Shown piece after piece: positions 11,481 to 21,578 of a stretch of 64,000 nucleotides of DNA. The notes beneath the pieces were generated by a model. It saw nothing but the letters and a program-made list of their open reading frames with translations, had not been told where the DNA came from and did not search any database. The DNA is from Plumapathes pennacea (Eukaryota > Cnidaria > Anthozoa > Antipatharia > Myriopathidae). The translations under genes were made by a program, and so were the position numbers. Position 1 is the first letter of the stretch, and each line of letters begins with the position of its first letter. The stretch covers positions 9,434,183 through 9,498,182 of the forward strand of contig OZ038468.1 in assembly GCA_964036295.1 (NCBI GenBank), written 5' to 3'.

Positions 11481-13800
11481 ACTAAACACTAAACTTGATT
11501 TTGAGCCCTGCAATTACATAGCATGAAAACTCTTTTCAGCTGCCGTGCAAGTCGGAGCTTCATGTTTTCCAGATAAAGAAAAGTGCCAAGATGAAACCTT
11601 TCAAGAGAGATGGACAGCCCTGTCAAAGTGCTTTCTTGATGAAGCGATTACTGGTAAGTACATTTGTATTAAGAGTGAAGGTGTTGATATCAGGGATAAC
11701 ATCTGACAAATCCATGTCATACTTCACGTCAGCACTAATTTTATTATCAAAAATTATATTTTAATTTTTCTCCAAGGCAGCATTTTTGGCACTGAAACAA
11801 ATCCACGAGCCTTTTCAGGGAGCTGAACTATTGCCGTTTTCTCTAACTGTAAGTCTCTGTGAAGTGTGTTTTTTCTGCTTGTGTGGTAAGGTAATCGTTT
11901 ATGTATTAAGACAAATCTTCACCTGTGGGTATAGCTGTTGTTTGTTGGGGGAGAGGATGACCTTATAGTATTCAGTTGCTCTATGTCGAAAACAAAGAGC
12001 TGATTCTCAACAGCTGCATTAAGAATGAGAAATCAGAAAAATTTAAACCAAACATTCCAAAGTTCTTGTATGTACATGCATACTTTAATTCAGAAAGGTC
12101 AAAGGATGGAAAACCTTCTGAAGGAGCTGCCATCAAGTGCACCATGCTTGGTTTTCTATCAGTCTAACGAAAACTCTGAGGCAGATGCACAAAATATTAG
12201 CAGTTGTGGAAAGAGATGTCTCAAGTAAATGCACAACAGGGCCATGCATATATCCATCAGTACTTGTGACCCCTTATGGCTATAAAATATTCATTTAACA
12301 TGGATACCAAGGAACTCAGAAATTTCTCAAGTTCCTAGAGGAACATGTACTTGACATCATTCCAAAAAGAGCTATGTTTTCAAGCAAATTGAGAACTGAA
12401 TCACTGCCAAACCTAAGTGATCTTAAGATCCTTTCTGTACGAATGCATGATATTAGGCAATTAAGTATTATTTATGTCTGGGTTATTGTTGCAGTTATCG
12501 TCTTTAACTGCCTCAAGATGAGGCATTACCTTGGTTCTTATTAATTGTATATTTTGGTATGTTACAGGAAGGAATTATTTTCTCATTTGAAGTATGCTGC
12601 TGTGCAAGAGTACAAGCACCATACCTCGCTACCATCAAGCCATTTTCCGCCACCAAAAGATTTTCTCGAATATTAAATCAGTACCCGACCCTGAAAATGA
12701 TTTTTGCCCAGGCAGACAAAACAGACAACCCTAATCAGAATGATCACAAGTAACATACAGAATGCACCTAACACCAATTTCAAAAGCAAATATACCAGAT
12801 CACGCTGATAAAGAACAGCACAGAACAAGAGATCATCATAGCACCATGCCCCTCTCTTTATGCCTTACTCTCACAAAGCCATTTCCAAAACCTGACATCA
12901 AATCTTCTTTGATTATTGACCTTTCACTTGACGTGAAAGGTTACTGTCGCTCAAGGAGTTGAAACGTCACTTGTCAACAATAGTTTTCCTGGAGAGTATT
13001 TTAACCCAATTGATCATAATCAACCAACAGTATGCACCCATACACACATAAAGAGAAAAAGCAAATCTACCACATCCCCTCAGGAAAAACTGCACAGAAA
13101 AAGTAACAATCACAGTGCCAATACATCCTGGTTTTTTGCAAGAACCAAACCACACTACCATTAAGCCATTGAAAAACCCAAATTGACCCTTTCACTTTAC
13201 CATAAAGATGACCTCCACACAACAACTAGAAATGATGGTTACCAACTATAGTCCTGTAACCCCAACAATCACAACCAACCTACTGATTATTAGAACATCT
13301 TGCCAACAAAAAGTATGATGCAAAAAGATGAATCTTACCTTCAAGAACAATCTAAAATGATACCCTCTGAAAAACAGAGTAATGCCCTTTCACCAAAGGA
13401 GGGACCAGGAAGCCAAAAATAACTAAAACTAAACATATGACAATCGCAGATACCCCCTCACTCTGGCATTGATTGGACTATTACTTTGGTACTGCTCAAC
13501 AAGAGCAGCCTTTGTGTTACCGAAGTTTTGACACAATCATTTCTTCGAAGTCATTGCTGCACACAAAGAAGGAGAAAAATGTTATACTTTTGCATTGAAA
13601 AAAGAATTGCGTGACACCATACATATTCCTCACGGTCGACATGCTAAATTAGATCATGCAGTCTGTAGAGCACATTCTCAAACATTTAGTACTTGAATTG
13701 TGAAGTTGGTCAGCCGCTGTAGTATGCGAAAAAAAGAACACTGATTTTCCAGTTTTGTATTTATAAGTAGTACAATTACATAGGCTTTCTGTGCGATTTC
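11481..13800. other. No assigned gene; weak exon-like patches
   Basis: Open patches near 11570-11650 (ending before a GTAAGT-type donor), 11780-11830, 11970-12165 and 12300-12430 look mildly protein-like (for example KFLYVHAYFNSERSKDGK) but match no family I recognise. The stretch 12780-13200 contains two diverged similar segments, each starting near AAAAGCAAAT. At 13440-13570 there is a copy of a dispersed repeat also present at about 58155-58300. Confidence 0.35.
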
Positions 13801-13804
13801 TTTT

Positions 13805-15182
13805 TTTTTGAAGCTATTTGCAATATGCAAATAGCTTCTATGTCGGCGTTTGAGCGATAGTTGAACAGCCGTTCGGCCCATCTCATTAGGTCATTAAAAT
13901 GCTCCCCCTCTAGGTGGCAAGAACTACTGAGGGGGGAGGAGCATGAAGTGTTATCCATATAAAAGCCGCCGTGGTACAGGTCCTGTGAGAAAGTTTGTCT
14001 TTTATCATCTACTTAACACAAAGAATGCACAGAGAGATTTCCAGTAAAGGGTTTCCATGCTAATGTTATAACTTTGCAATAGAATGTCAGAAGCTAAATT
14101 ACCTCTCCAGGGAGGGGTTTTGTAAATATAATTGGCTCTCTCGCACGTGGAAATTCAAGGCATTATTTAATGGCGGCTGTAAGCGTTGCCAATTCTTTGG
14201 TTGCATGTGGGAATCTGCTCCCCTTTCAGCCCCCGGCTGACATATCCGTAGTATCTGGCAAACAGGCGACACAGATTCACATTTAGAGCGACATTTCTGG
14301 ACACATTTGCGAATATACGTTCCGCTCACAAAAGAAGGAACACAGCTGTATGGTGTGACCATGACATATGTTTTGGCAAAGGTAAAAGCTAATTCCGAGT
14401 TTTTTTGCGTTCTCTGATGTTTGTTGACACATGATTTCATGCCATAATTGCAAATGCAGATCAACTGTGGTATGTCTGAGTTGTTTGTTTATAAAGTTGT
14501 CTCAAGCGGATTCTGTCACTAATGAAAAATCGACAGGAAATTTTACTTTGAATCCTTCTCACCACCGTTCAAATAGCATGAGAAACAGGTTTGTTCAGCT
14601 GGAGTGTGTTATGTTACGAAACTATTATAACGAGTCAAAATCTGGTTTACCTCGCATGATGTTTGTTGACACATGATTTCATGACCAGATCGACTGTGGT
14701 TTGTCTGAGTTGTTTGTTTACAAAAATTGTCTCTAGCGGGGGTTTTGTCGCTAATGAAAAATCAACTGAAAAGTCGACAGGAAATTTTACTGTGAATCTA
14801 TTTCACCACTGTTCGAAGAGCATGAGAAACAGGTTTGTTTGGCTAGAGTGTTACGTTAATACGAAATTACTATAACGAGTCAAAGTCTGGCTTACCTCGC
14901 AGAAATTTACAGAACGACTTGAAATATTTTGGCAAGCTATACTTTCCTCCTTTTATGTCGATCAGCTCAAAATAATCATATAATAAACTGTCATACATGT
15001 TTGTGCATTTGTGTTTGGTCATGCATATTACGTAGCTGGCATAGTAGAACATAGTGTAAAACCCCGATCAAACGGTGATAATATTCAATGATAGTTCGTG
15101 CCCCGTTGTAACATGAACTACCTATCATAGACTATCTTTAACTAGCAAATAGCTTCACGTACGCTTTGCGGACCTATGTTTT
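13805..15182 (-). repeat. Interspersed repeat, copy 1 (interrupted)
   Basis: 13810-14040 and about 14943-15182 together are the inverted counterpart of 54335-54800. A perfect hairpin made of GAAGCTATTTGC and its complement lies at 13810-13838, and another GCAAATAGCTTC occurs at 15145-15156. The roughly 0.9 kb between the halves (14041-14943) is missing from the other copy and is probably a later insertion. Confidence 0.7.
14416..14899. repeat. Tandem duplication, two units of about 242 bp
   Basis: Unit A (14416-14657) and unit B (14658-about 14899) both begin GATGTTTGTTGACACATGAT and share the blocks TCTGAGTTGTTTGTTTA, GACAGGAAATTTTACT and AGCATGAGAAACAGGTTTGTT. Small indels separate the units. 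They lie inside the insertion that splits the repeat at 13.8-15.2 kb. Confidence 0.8.
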
Positions 15183-15312
15183 TACTATGGAATGTATGCA
15201 CCGGACACAGGCACGCATATTTAATGAGTTCAAATTCTTTTCTAAGTGAAACCGCTCAAAACGTGATTTCTCCCAGAATCAAATCAAAATTTGAAAGGTT
15301 CTTTTTCAAGCT

Positions 15313-17103
15313 GTGTTGTCGCTGTTGATCAGCATTCATACACTGATCACTTTGCAGAGTCTTCATCACCACGATTCTGTTCACAACTTCTCCAAAGATG
15401 TGTTGTCATATATTGTTTCTCAAGCCAGGGCACTTAACTGCATTGCAGCACATGTAGTCCAAGTCAATGTTCGAAGACTTGAAGACTCAAAGAGAAGAAT
15501 TTCGGAGACTTGGCTTAATCCTTCAACATGCGATACAGATATCCAAATTCCGGGATATGTGCTGTTCAGACAAGATCGGGAAACACACAAGAAAGACAGT
15601 GGTCTTGTTGTTTATGTTAAAAACACCTACAAGGCCTCCATTGTTGACCTATCTTCTGCAGTGTCTGAGTGCAATTTCCAGCAGCTATGGCTCAAGGTGC
15701 AGTGTAAAAGTTCAAAACTTTCTTACTTTGCACAGTCTAAAGACCTTCTAACATGCCCATATGCTTCCTCAAGGACTTCGGCAAAACTTTTGTAGACTCT
15801 TTATTGCCAAGGTTGGATGTTATAGTACTTAGAGACCTAAACTGCAATATCCTTGGGAATTGCCCTGATGGTCACGCCTTGTTTGATTTCTGTACCACCC
15901 TTAATCTGACTCAGTAAAGGAGCCCACCAGAGTTACTGAAACCTCACAAACGCTTATTGACGTCGCCTTAACCACAAATGAGAACGTCATTGAGGCATGT
16001 GAGATGAAATCGTCAACAATCAGTGATCACAGCTTGGTTTGCTTGACACTCAAACTGAAAGCCCCAAAAGCACGCTGCTCATATTTACCACTAGAAGCTA
16101 TAAGGATTACTACCATAACAATTTTATTCAAGACTTGGTCAATGTTCCATACTATATGGTCAATTTCTTCAACAACTTCGATGATCAAGCGCACGCATTC
16201 AACTGCCTGTTTTTAGATGTGCTTGACAATCACGCCCCAATCAAGCAAACCAAAATAAAGTCAAGACCTAACCCTACATTATCCCTGAGATTAGACAGCT
16301 CATGAAAACCCGAGACAAGTGGCACAAAAGCACAATGAAAACAAAGGACAAACTGCATTGGAATGCATATCGGTTTTTCAGACAAGAAGTTAAGTGTGAA
16401 ATTCGGATAGCTTTGCACTGGCCTGGAAATCAGCTGAAGTCATTCCCATTTTTAAATCAGGTGATCCTGATGAGCCCTCCAACACGCATACCACATCGCT
16501 TTTGCCCATTATGTCCAAGGCATGCGAAAGGTCTGCAAAAAAGTAATTCATGAATTTTTTGGACAATAATGGAATGATATCTCAATTGCAAAGCATAAAT
16601 AGGAAATTCCATTCTACTGGAGCAGCCTTACTGTACTTCACCAACAAAATCCTAAAGAATATGGATGACAAAAACATATCTGTGATTGTCCTACTGGACA
16701 TGTCGAAAGCTTTCGACAGTATTCGCCACAACCTTCTTGTTGTGTTTCTGGTGCCACACCAGCTTGGTCCAAGAGCTATCTATCACAGCGTAATCAAGTC
16801 GTCAAAATAGACAATACCTTGTCCGAATCCCTCCCACTGACTGTAGGAGTACCACAAGGGTCAATCCTTGGACCAGTTCTATTTACATTATATGTAAACG
16901 ACCTTCTATCTGTTCCTAAACACTGCAAAGCAATGGGCTACTTGGACGATACAAAAATCCTTATCGCCCTTCCACCAAGCCAACTCTCAGACGCTTTAGT
17001 TCCCCTGAATCAGGATCTTACAGAAATATTTAGATGGTGCTGTGCAACTCTCTGCATGCACCTAGACACTATGCCGTCATGCAAGATCCCGAATGTAATG
17101 TAA
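15313..17103 (+). pseudogene. Decayed LINE (endonuclease plus reverse transcriptase)
   Basis: The endonuclease part is readable at 15440-15790 (ISETWLNPSTCDTDIQIPGYVLFRQDR, cut into pieces) and around 16000 (STISDHSLVCLTLK, the SDH motif). The RT part is readable at 16550-17103: LLDMSKAFDSIRHNLL, then VGVPQGSILGPVLFTLYVND, then the catalytic box as GYLDDTKIL, where an LDD replaces the usual ADD. Many frameshifts, stops and a large internal deletion separate the blocks. The arrangement and motifs suggest the CR1/L2/Jockey group. Inactive. Confidence 0.8.
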
Positions 17104-18150
17104 GTAACAGTCAATGAATCGGAACCAATAAAAAACAAAGACAATTCCCATTGGATCATTTCATGTGCTCCAGTACTCCAATCAAAAGAGGAGGAACCAA
17201 AAACCAAGATCAGAGAAACCGACGAGCAACATCGGTGAACAGCGTGGCGAGAGCGTGGCTGTTGGAATCGTTGGAGTTTTGGTGAGTGTTTTATGCAATG
17301 AATTTCGCTAGATTTGCAAGTACAATTTATCACAGCTTTCAAGGGGTGTACCGAGTCAGTCAAATGAAAAGTTTTCCAAGCATTTGTTCGAGTTATAGGC
17401 GATGTATTCAATGAGAAACAGCACGAAACCACCGAGAGAAGACACAAGAACACATGATGCAAATCAAATGTATTCAGCCCTGTTTGGGGAAACAAAAGCC
17501 CGTAAAGGGAAACACTGAGCCTCTTCGGAGGATAAATGAGCCCCTTTGTGGGAAAATCCAGCCTGCTCACGGGATGAATAAAGCCCTTTGGGGAGAAACT
17601 TACGCTTTGCCAGAGCAACAGCGTGTGCAAAATTGCACCTTCAAGTGACCGAGCATCCGTGAAAGCTGTGGTAATTCATCAAGGAAACTATGCTAGAATT
17701 CTAAATTTTGTCAATAAGTACCATTTGGACCTCAGTTTATTTGAGTCTTGTAATGTGACTCCGAACAAATCGGCCGAACGCGAATTTGCATGCAGACCGA
17801 CTGTGAGGAATATGTACACACAAATTCAAAAATGAAAAGATCGTTTAGACTGTGAACCGTCGAGAATTCCTGTTAAGAAAATTATGCAAACAATGAGAAG
17901 GAAAAAACTAAGACCCAAACTCAAGAAGGTTCTTGGAAAATCTACTCCCAAATCATCATGCATGTACAAGCTACGGTAGCAAATGATTATAAGAGTTGGT
18001 ACGTGAACTTTGTCTACAGAAGCAACTGCTTTTCAGCACGTTTCTTAGACGTGCAAAGTGCTGTACTAAAGTTTAGAAATGTACTTCCAAAACCCGGAGT
18101 TCTTTATTGAGTGATTACAACTCCATTTGTCACTTTGATTATGTGCAATA
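17104..18150. other. No recognisable gene
   Basis: A 206-codon minus-strand frame (17630-17010) overlaps the LINE end and shows no recognisable domain. Near 17480-17600 short repeated units rich in AGCCC(T)TTTGGG-like words occur, which explains the repetitive frame. No other gene was seen. Confidence 0.4.
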
Positions 18151-18181
18151 TTGTGTTTCTAAAAGGAAGCTTTCTCTGTCT

Positions 18182-18208
18182 GGTTATATTAAATTAAACC
18201 CAGGTCCT
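18182..18208 (+). other. 2A-like motif at the Helentron N-terminus
   Basis: Encodes GYIKLNPGP within a hydrophobic context (LSLSGYIKLNPGP). The conserved C-terminal NPGP of ribosome-skipping 2A peptides is present, but the upstream D(V/I)E positions are changed to Y-I-K, so skipping may be lost. It is in frame with the OTU domain apart from one stop codon at about 18245. Confidence 0.5.
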
Positions 18209-18249
18209 GTGCAAAATGACAACAATCAAAATATAAATACCATATAACG

Positions 18250-18840
18250 TGTCAATAGGTTGTTAGAATCCAGATTACATCAACTAGGTTTGAGACCACT
18301 AGATGGTGGTGCAGGCGACTGTTTTTTTAGAGCTGTTTCACACAAGTTATATGGTGATCCAAATTTTCACTTGGATATCCAGGCTGCTGGCATTGAATAT
18401 ATGAATGATAATCCTGACGTTTTATTAAAGTAACACTGATAGAAGATCTGGATAGAAGATCTGGATAGAAGATCTGGTTAGAAGAACCTGGATAGAAGAT
18501 CTGGTTAGAAGAACCTGGATAGAAGATCTGGTTAATATGCCTATGCAAGGAACATGGAGCGATGGTCTAATAGTACAGGCTGTTGCAGACAAACTAAATT
18601 TAAAAATTCACATAGTGGAATCACAGCATTTTGCAGTTCAATGTGGTAGAAGCAATAAATCAACTACAAGAAGCATCCATAAATTATTTAGGTCATGTTG
18701 ATGAACACCATTATATGTCAACTGTTCCATTAGTCATGGACTCAAATGCACTTGAAAGTCAGCATGCTAAGAATACTTACATGAGAAAATACAGGAAAAG
18801 AAAACAGCAAACTAATGATAAACAGAAAGTGCTTACATGA
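18250..18840 (+). pseudogene. Helentron OTU cysteine-protease domain, broken
   Basis: RPLDGGAGDCFFRAVSHKLYG contains the OTU catalytic signature D-G-x-x-G-D-C with its nucleophile Cys. It continues with PNFHLDIQAAGIEYMNDNPD. An in-frame TAA follows at 18433, then a short tandem repeat (18439-18530), then the next OTU block GTWSDGLIVQAVADKLNLKIHIVES in another frame. The C-terminal block NYLGHVDEHHYMSTVP holds a His expected for the active site. OTU domains are a normal part of Helentron proteins; their exact role in transposition is not settled. Confidence 0.8.
18439..18530 (+). repeat. Tandem repeat of about 13 bp inside the OTU coding region
   Basis: Seven units of GATAGAAGATCTG or its variant GTTAGAAGAACCTG. 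The last is followed by GTTAATATGCC, which resumes normal OTU coding. The expansion destroyed the reading frame. Confidence 0.9.
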
Positions 18841-19139
18841 AGGAGAAAAGGAACGTAGAGTAAATCAAGGAAAGCAAATCGAGGAAAGCAGAAGAAAAAT
18901 GCTTACACGAGGGAATATAGGAAAAGAAAACAGTCAAAACAGAAGGCTCAAAAGAACACTATACAGGTGTTCATGTGAATGCTTCTGGTGGTAATTATGA
19001 TGTAATAGAACAAAGTTCGTTGCAACATGATAATGAGCTTCAGCAGACAGAAAATTTGATATCAAAATTTCATGATACTGTTTCCAGAGGAGCAATGTAT
19101 ATATGCAGTTGCTGTGACCAGCTGTGGTACAAACACAGT

Positions 19140-19376
19140 GGGCCAATTTTTTAAACAAGGTTTAGACCACAGTTAAGAAAGTCCTGGTCTAAACAAGATT
19201 TAAACAACAGCCATGCTTAACGGACAACGGCCAAGCATCATCTTTATAAACCAACTCCGATCCATGTTCCAAAAATGCAATTTAACGTTTCACTAACCCT
19301 GTTTTACGGGGTCCGTTTAAACTTCAATTTGTCGATAACCCAGCTCTAAGTTAGACATTGTTTAAAAAACCGGCCC
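19140..19376 (+). mobile_element. 237-bp MITE, copy A
   Basis: Ends are GGGCCAATTTTTTAAACAA and, inverted, TTGTTTAAAAAACCGGCCC. AGT flanks both sides (19137-19139 and 19377-19379), and removing one AGT plus the element restores the Helentron frame across KHS/VSSAE. An inverted copy of identical length is at 51619-51855. Size, 3-bp duplication and GGGCC termini suggest a PIF/Harbinger-type MITE. Confidence 0.85.
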
Positions 19377-19509
19377 AGTGTGTCTTCTGCTGAAATGTTA
19401 AGACATGTTAGTCCAGATATTGACAAGTATCTCCTTAATAAAAAAAAGTGTGAATACCATTGAATGGCTGTGTAGATCATGCCATAATTTCTTAGCAAAG
19501 AGTAAAGTT

Positions 19510-19880
19510 TGTCGCTGAACCCAAAACCTCGTCGCTTCTGTTCATTTAGCTGGGGACCTGGGACCCACCTAGTTTCATTTCCGGTTTTGTTTAGTATCTC
19601 CAGACCCCACTCCTGGAAAAACCTCATGGTCTATGTTGACATTTTAGTTCTAGTTTCACGAGTCTGTTTATCCTTCGGTTTTGCTCGCTTTTAGTTTCAC
19701 CACACAGGGATCTTCGACGTAAGTTTTTCCTTTGTCCCTTCGTTCTCAGTTCTAGTTTCATTTCGTGGTTGTATTTTGGTTTAGTTATTTTGTTTTGTAT
19801 TATTTCCTTCGTTTTAGTTTTCACAATATTAAACACGCATCGACGTGTTGTCAGGTTGAACACTGCGCTGCAAATGCGAC
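19510..19880. mobile_element. 371-bp short insertion in the Helentron
   Basis: AAAGTT is duplicated at 19504-19509 and 19881-19886, and removal joins the Helentron codons S-K-V-P-P-C. Near-terminal GTCGC and GCGAC form a short inverted pair. The interior repeats variants of TTCTAGTTTCA several times. The superfamily is unknown. Confidence 0.65.
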
Positions 19881-20848
19881 AAAGTTCCACCTTGTGCTTC
19901 TGTGAATGGGATGCAATTCCCAACAAAACCTGCATTTTTTGACTTGAATGAGTTGGAGTGTAGACTACTTGCTCCTAGGTTGGCATTTCTAAAACTCATG
20001 CAAGCTCCAAGAGGAAGACAACTCAAAATCAGTCGGAACATTGTAAATGTATCAGCTGACATTGCAAATAGTATTACTGTTACCCAGATTGCCAAATGAG
20101 ACTGGGACAATCAAAGTGAATCTAAAGAGAAGACTACAGTATAAGAGTTCAGCATTATCACTAAATGTTAGACCACACAAAGTAATGCAGGCAGCCAACT
20201 GGCTTGTAAATAACAGTAGTCTTTACAGGGTTGAAGGCATTATGTTGAATCAAAATTGGGCAGAAAATAATGCTACTTTAGAAGAATATGATGCTTCTGG
20301 ACAAACCGAGGACCACTCAGAAAATAGGGACTGTGATACAATGTTGATCAAGCAATTGCACTCAATGATGCAGATGAGTGGAGCGAATGTGAGGTAGAAA
20401 TACCTGCTGGAGTTACTGATACAATGTTAACTGACAGCCATGTTATGGAAGAAAGTGAACATCAACACATTATCAATGTTGCACCAGGTGAGGGTAGTAG
20501 ACCCCTTAGTCTATTCAGAGATAAGTATTCTGAGGAATTAGCATATCCTGGTACATTTGTAGGCCAGAAAAGGCCTGATAATGAAAATCGGCTTTCAGAT
20601 GTTCATTATAGTGAAATTTGGAAATCTGAGGCAGTCAGACCGAAGAGCTGCTAGGTGTGTGGAAAATATATTCTTTAAAGCAAAAAAGCTGCAAATAAAG
20701 ATCATGCTAGGAAAATCTCAAGTTGCCCTGAGAAATGTAAAGGAAGTAACAGAACAATAAAAGCTGGAGTTAAAACACCCAGGAGCATTGGAGAAATTAA
20801 TTCACCATGATGGTTTTAAGTTTTTAAGAGCATTGCATGGTTCACCTC

Positions 20849-20968
20849 TGTCATGATATTAGGTTAATAAGTTAATCAATGTTACTCACTAACCACAGAT
20901 CTATATACGTGTATGATCTTTACCCAATAAACCAGTTGCGTTACTCACGCTTGAGAGTGAACATAACA
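20849..20968 (+). repeat. 5' LTR
   Basis: 120 bp, TGTCATGATATTAGG...GTGAACATAACA. Contains ATATACGTG and AATAAA (in CCAATAAACC), the latter a candidate polyadenylation signal. Confidence 0.93.
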
Positions 20969-20981
20969 TGGTGTCAGAAGT
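20969..20981 (+). other. Primer-binding site, tRNA-Leu
   Basis: TGGTGTCAGAAGT directly follows the LTR and is complementary to the 3' end ...ACTTCTGACACCA of tRNA-Leu(CAG). The next base is the A of the gag start codon, so there is no untranslated leader after the primer site. Confidence 0.8.
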
Positions 20982-21578
20982 ATGGACTCTTTAAAACAAC
21001 CGAAGCCTCTATCGTTCGAAGGAAACGTCGCCGAAAATTGGCGTCGGAGGATTCAACAGTTCAAACTGTACTTGGTCGCTACAGCCCGGGACAAGAAGTC
21101 CGACGCAGTTCAATGTTCGACTCTGTTAACAGTCGCTGGCGAGGAGGCCATAGAGGTGTATAATACGTTCAATCTCAATGAGGAGAGCGGTGACCTTGGT
21201 GTTCTCATCAAGAGGTTTGAGGCCTATTGCATACCCAAAAAGAATGTAACCTTCGAGCGACACGTGTTCAACACAAGGAGCCAAGGCACGGCAGAAACCA
21301 TTGACAGCTACGTTACAGAGTTAAGAAAGTTGGCCAAGTCATGCGAGTTCGGAAGCCTTCACGACACTCTCGTCAGAGACCGAATTGTGTGTGGCATAAG
21401 GAGCGACGAGGTGAGAGGACGACTGCTACGCACAACTGACCTAACGCTCATCAAAGCGATAGAGACATGTCGGACAGCAGAATTAAGTAAGAGCCAGATG
21501 AAAAACATGGCCGAAAACCAAGAAAAAACCGTAAGTGCCCTATATGCTTCATCAAGACCCGTATATCTGAGCAGATAA
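20982..21578 (+). CDS. Ty3 gag capsid protein without zinc knuckle
   Basis: 198 codons starting MDSLKQPKPLSFEGNVAENW, typical of Ty3 capsid proteins, followed by KLYLVATARDKKSDAVQCST and EAYCIPKKNVTFERHVFNTR, then TIDSYVTELRKLAKSCEFG. The start is the ATG immediately after the primer site. Gag forms the virus-like particle. Usual family members continue into one or two CCHC knuckles and a protease; here the frame ends shortly after CRTAELSKSQMKNMAE. Its TAA overlaps the ATG of pol by one base (TAATG), an arrangement that could allow termination-reinitiation. The missing part suggests an internal deletion joining gag to the RT region. Confidence 0.9.
   Translation: MDSLKQPKPLSFEGNVAENWRRRIQQFKLYLVATARDKKSDAVQCSTLLTVAGEEAIEVYNTFNLNEESGDLGVLIKRFEAYCIPKKNVTFERHVFNTRSQGTAETIDSYVTELRKLAKSCEFGSLHDTLVRDRIVCGIRSDEVRGRLLRTTDLTLIKAIETCRTAELSKSQMKNMAENQEKTVSALYASSRPVYLSR

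Larger units (their letters stand above)
18970..20843 (+). pseudogene. Helentron cysteine-rich N-terminal and pre-Rep region
   Basis: Reads through SRGAMYICSCCDQLWYKHS up to 19139, resumes after a MITE with VSSAEMLRH (19380 onward), and resumes again after a second insertion at 19887 with a block including NGMQFPTKPAFFDLNELECR and LAPRLAFLKLMQAPRG. Then come VNLKRRLQYKSSALSLNVRP and WLVNNSSLYR (20110-20260), FRDKYSEELAYPGTFVGQKR (20511-20570) and a block up to FLRALHGS before the Ty3 insertion. Frameshifts occur at about 20090 and 20390, and stops in the last 200 bp. These segments belong to the region before the HUH endonuclease in Helentron Rep-helicase proteins. Confidence 0.75.

Noticed and set aside
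17010-17630. 206-codon minus-strand frame
   Set aside because: Overlaps the LINE on the other strand and short repeated units; no domain or plausible splice context.
18439-18530. CRISPR-like array
   Set aside because: Units are contiguous 13-14-bp repeats without spacers in a eukaryotic transposon.
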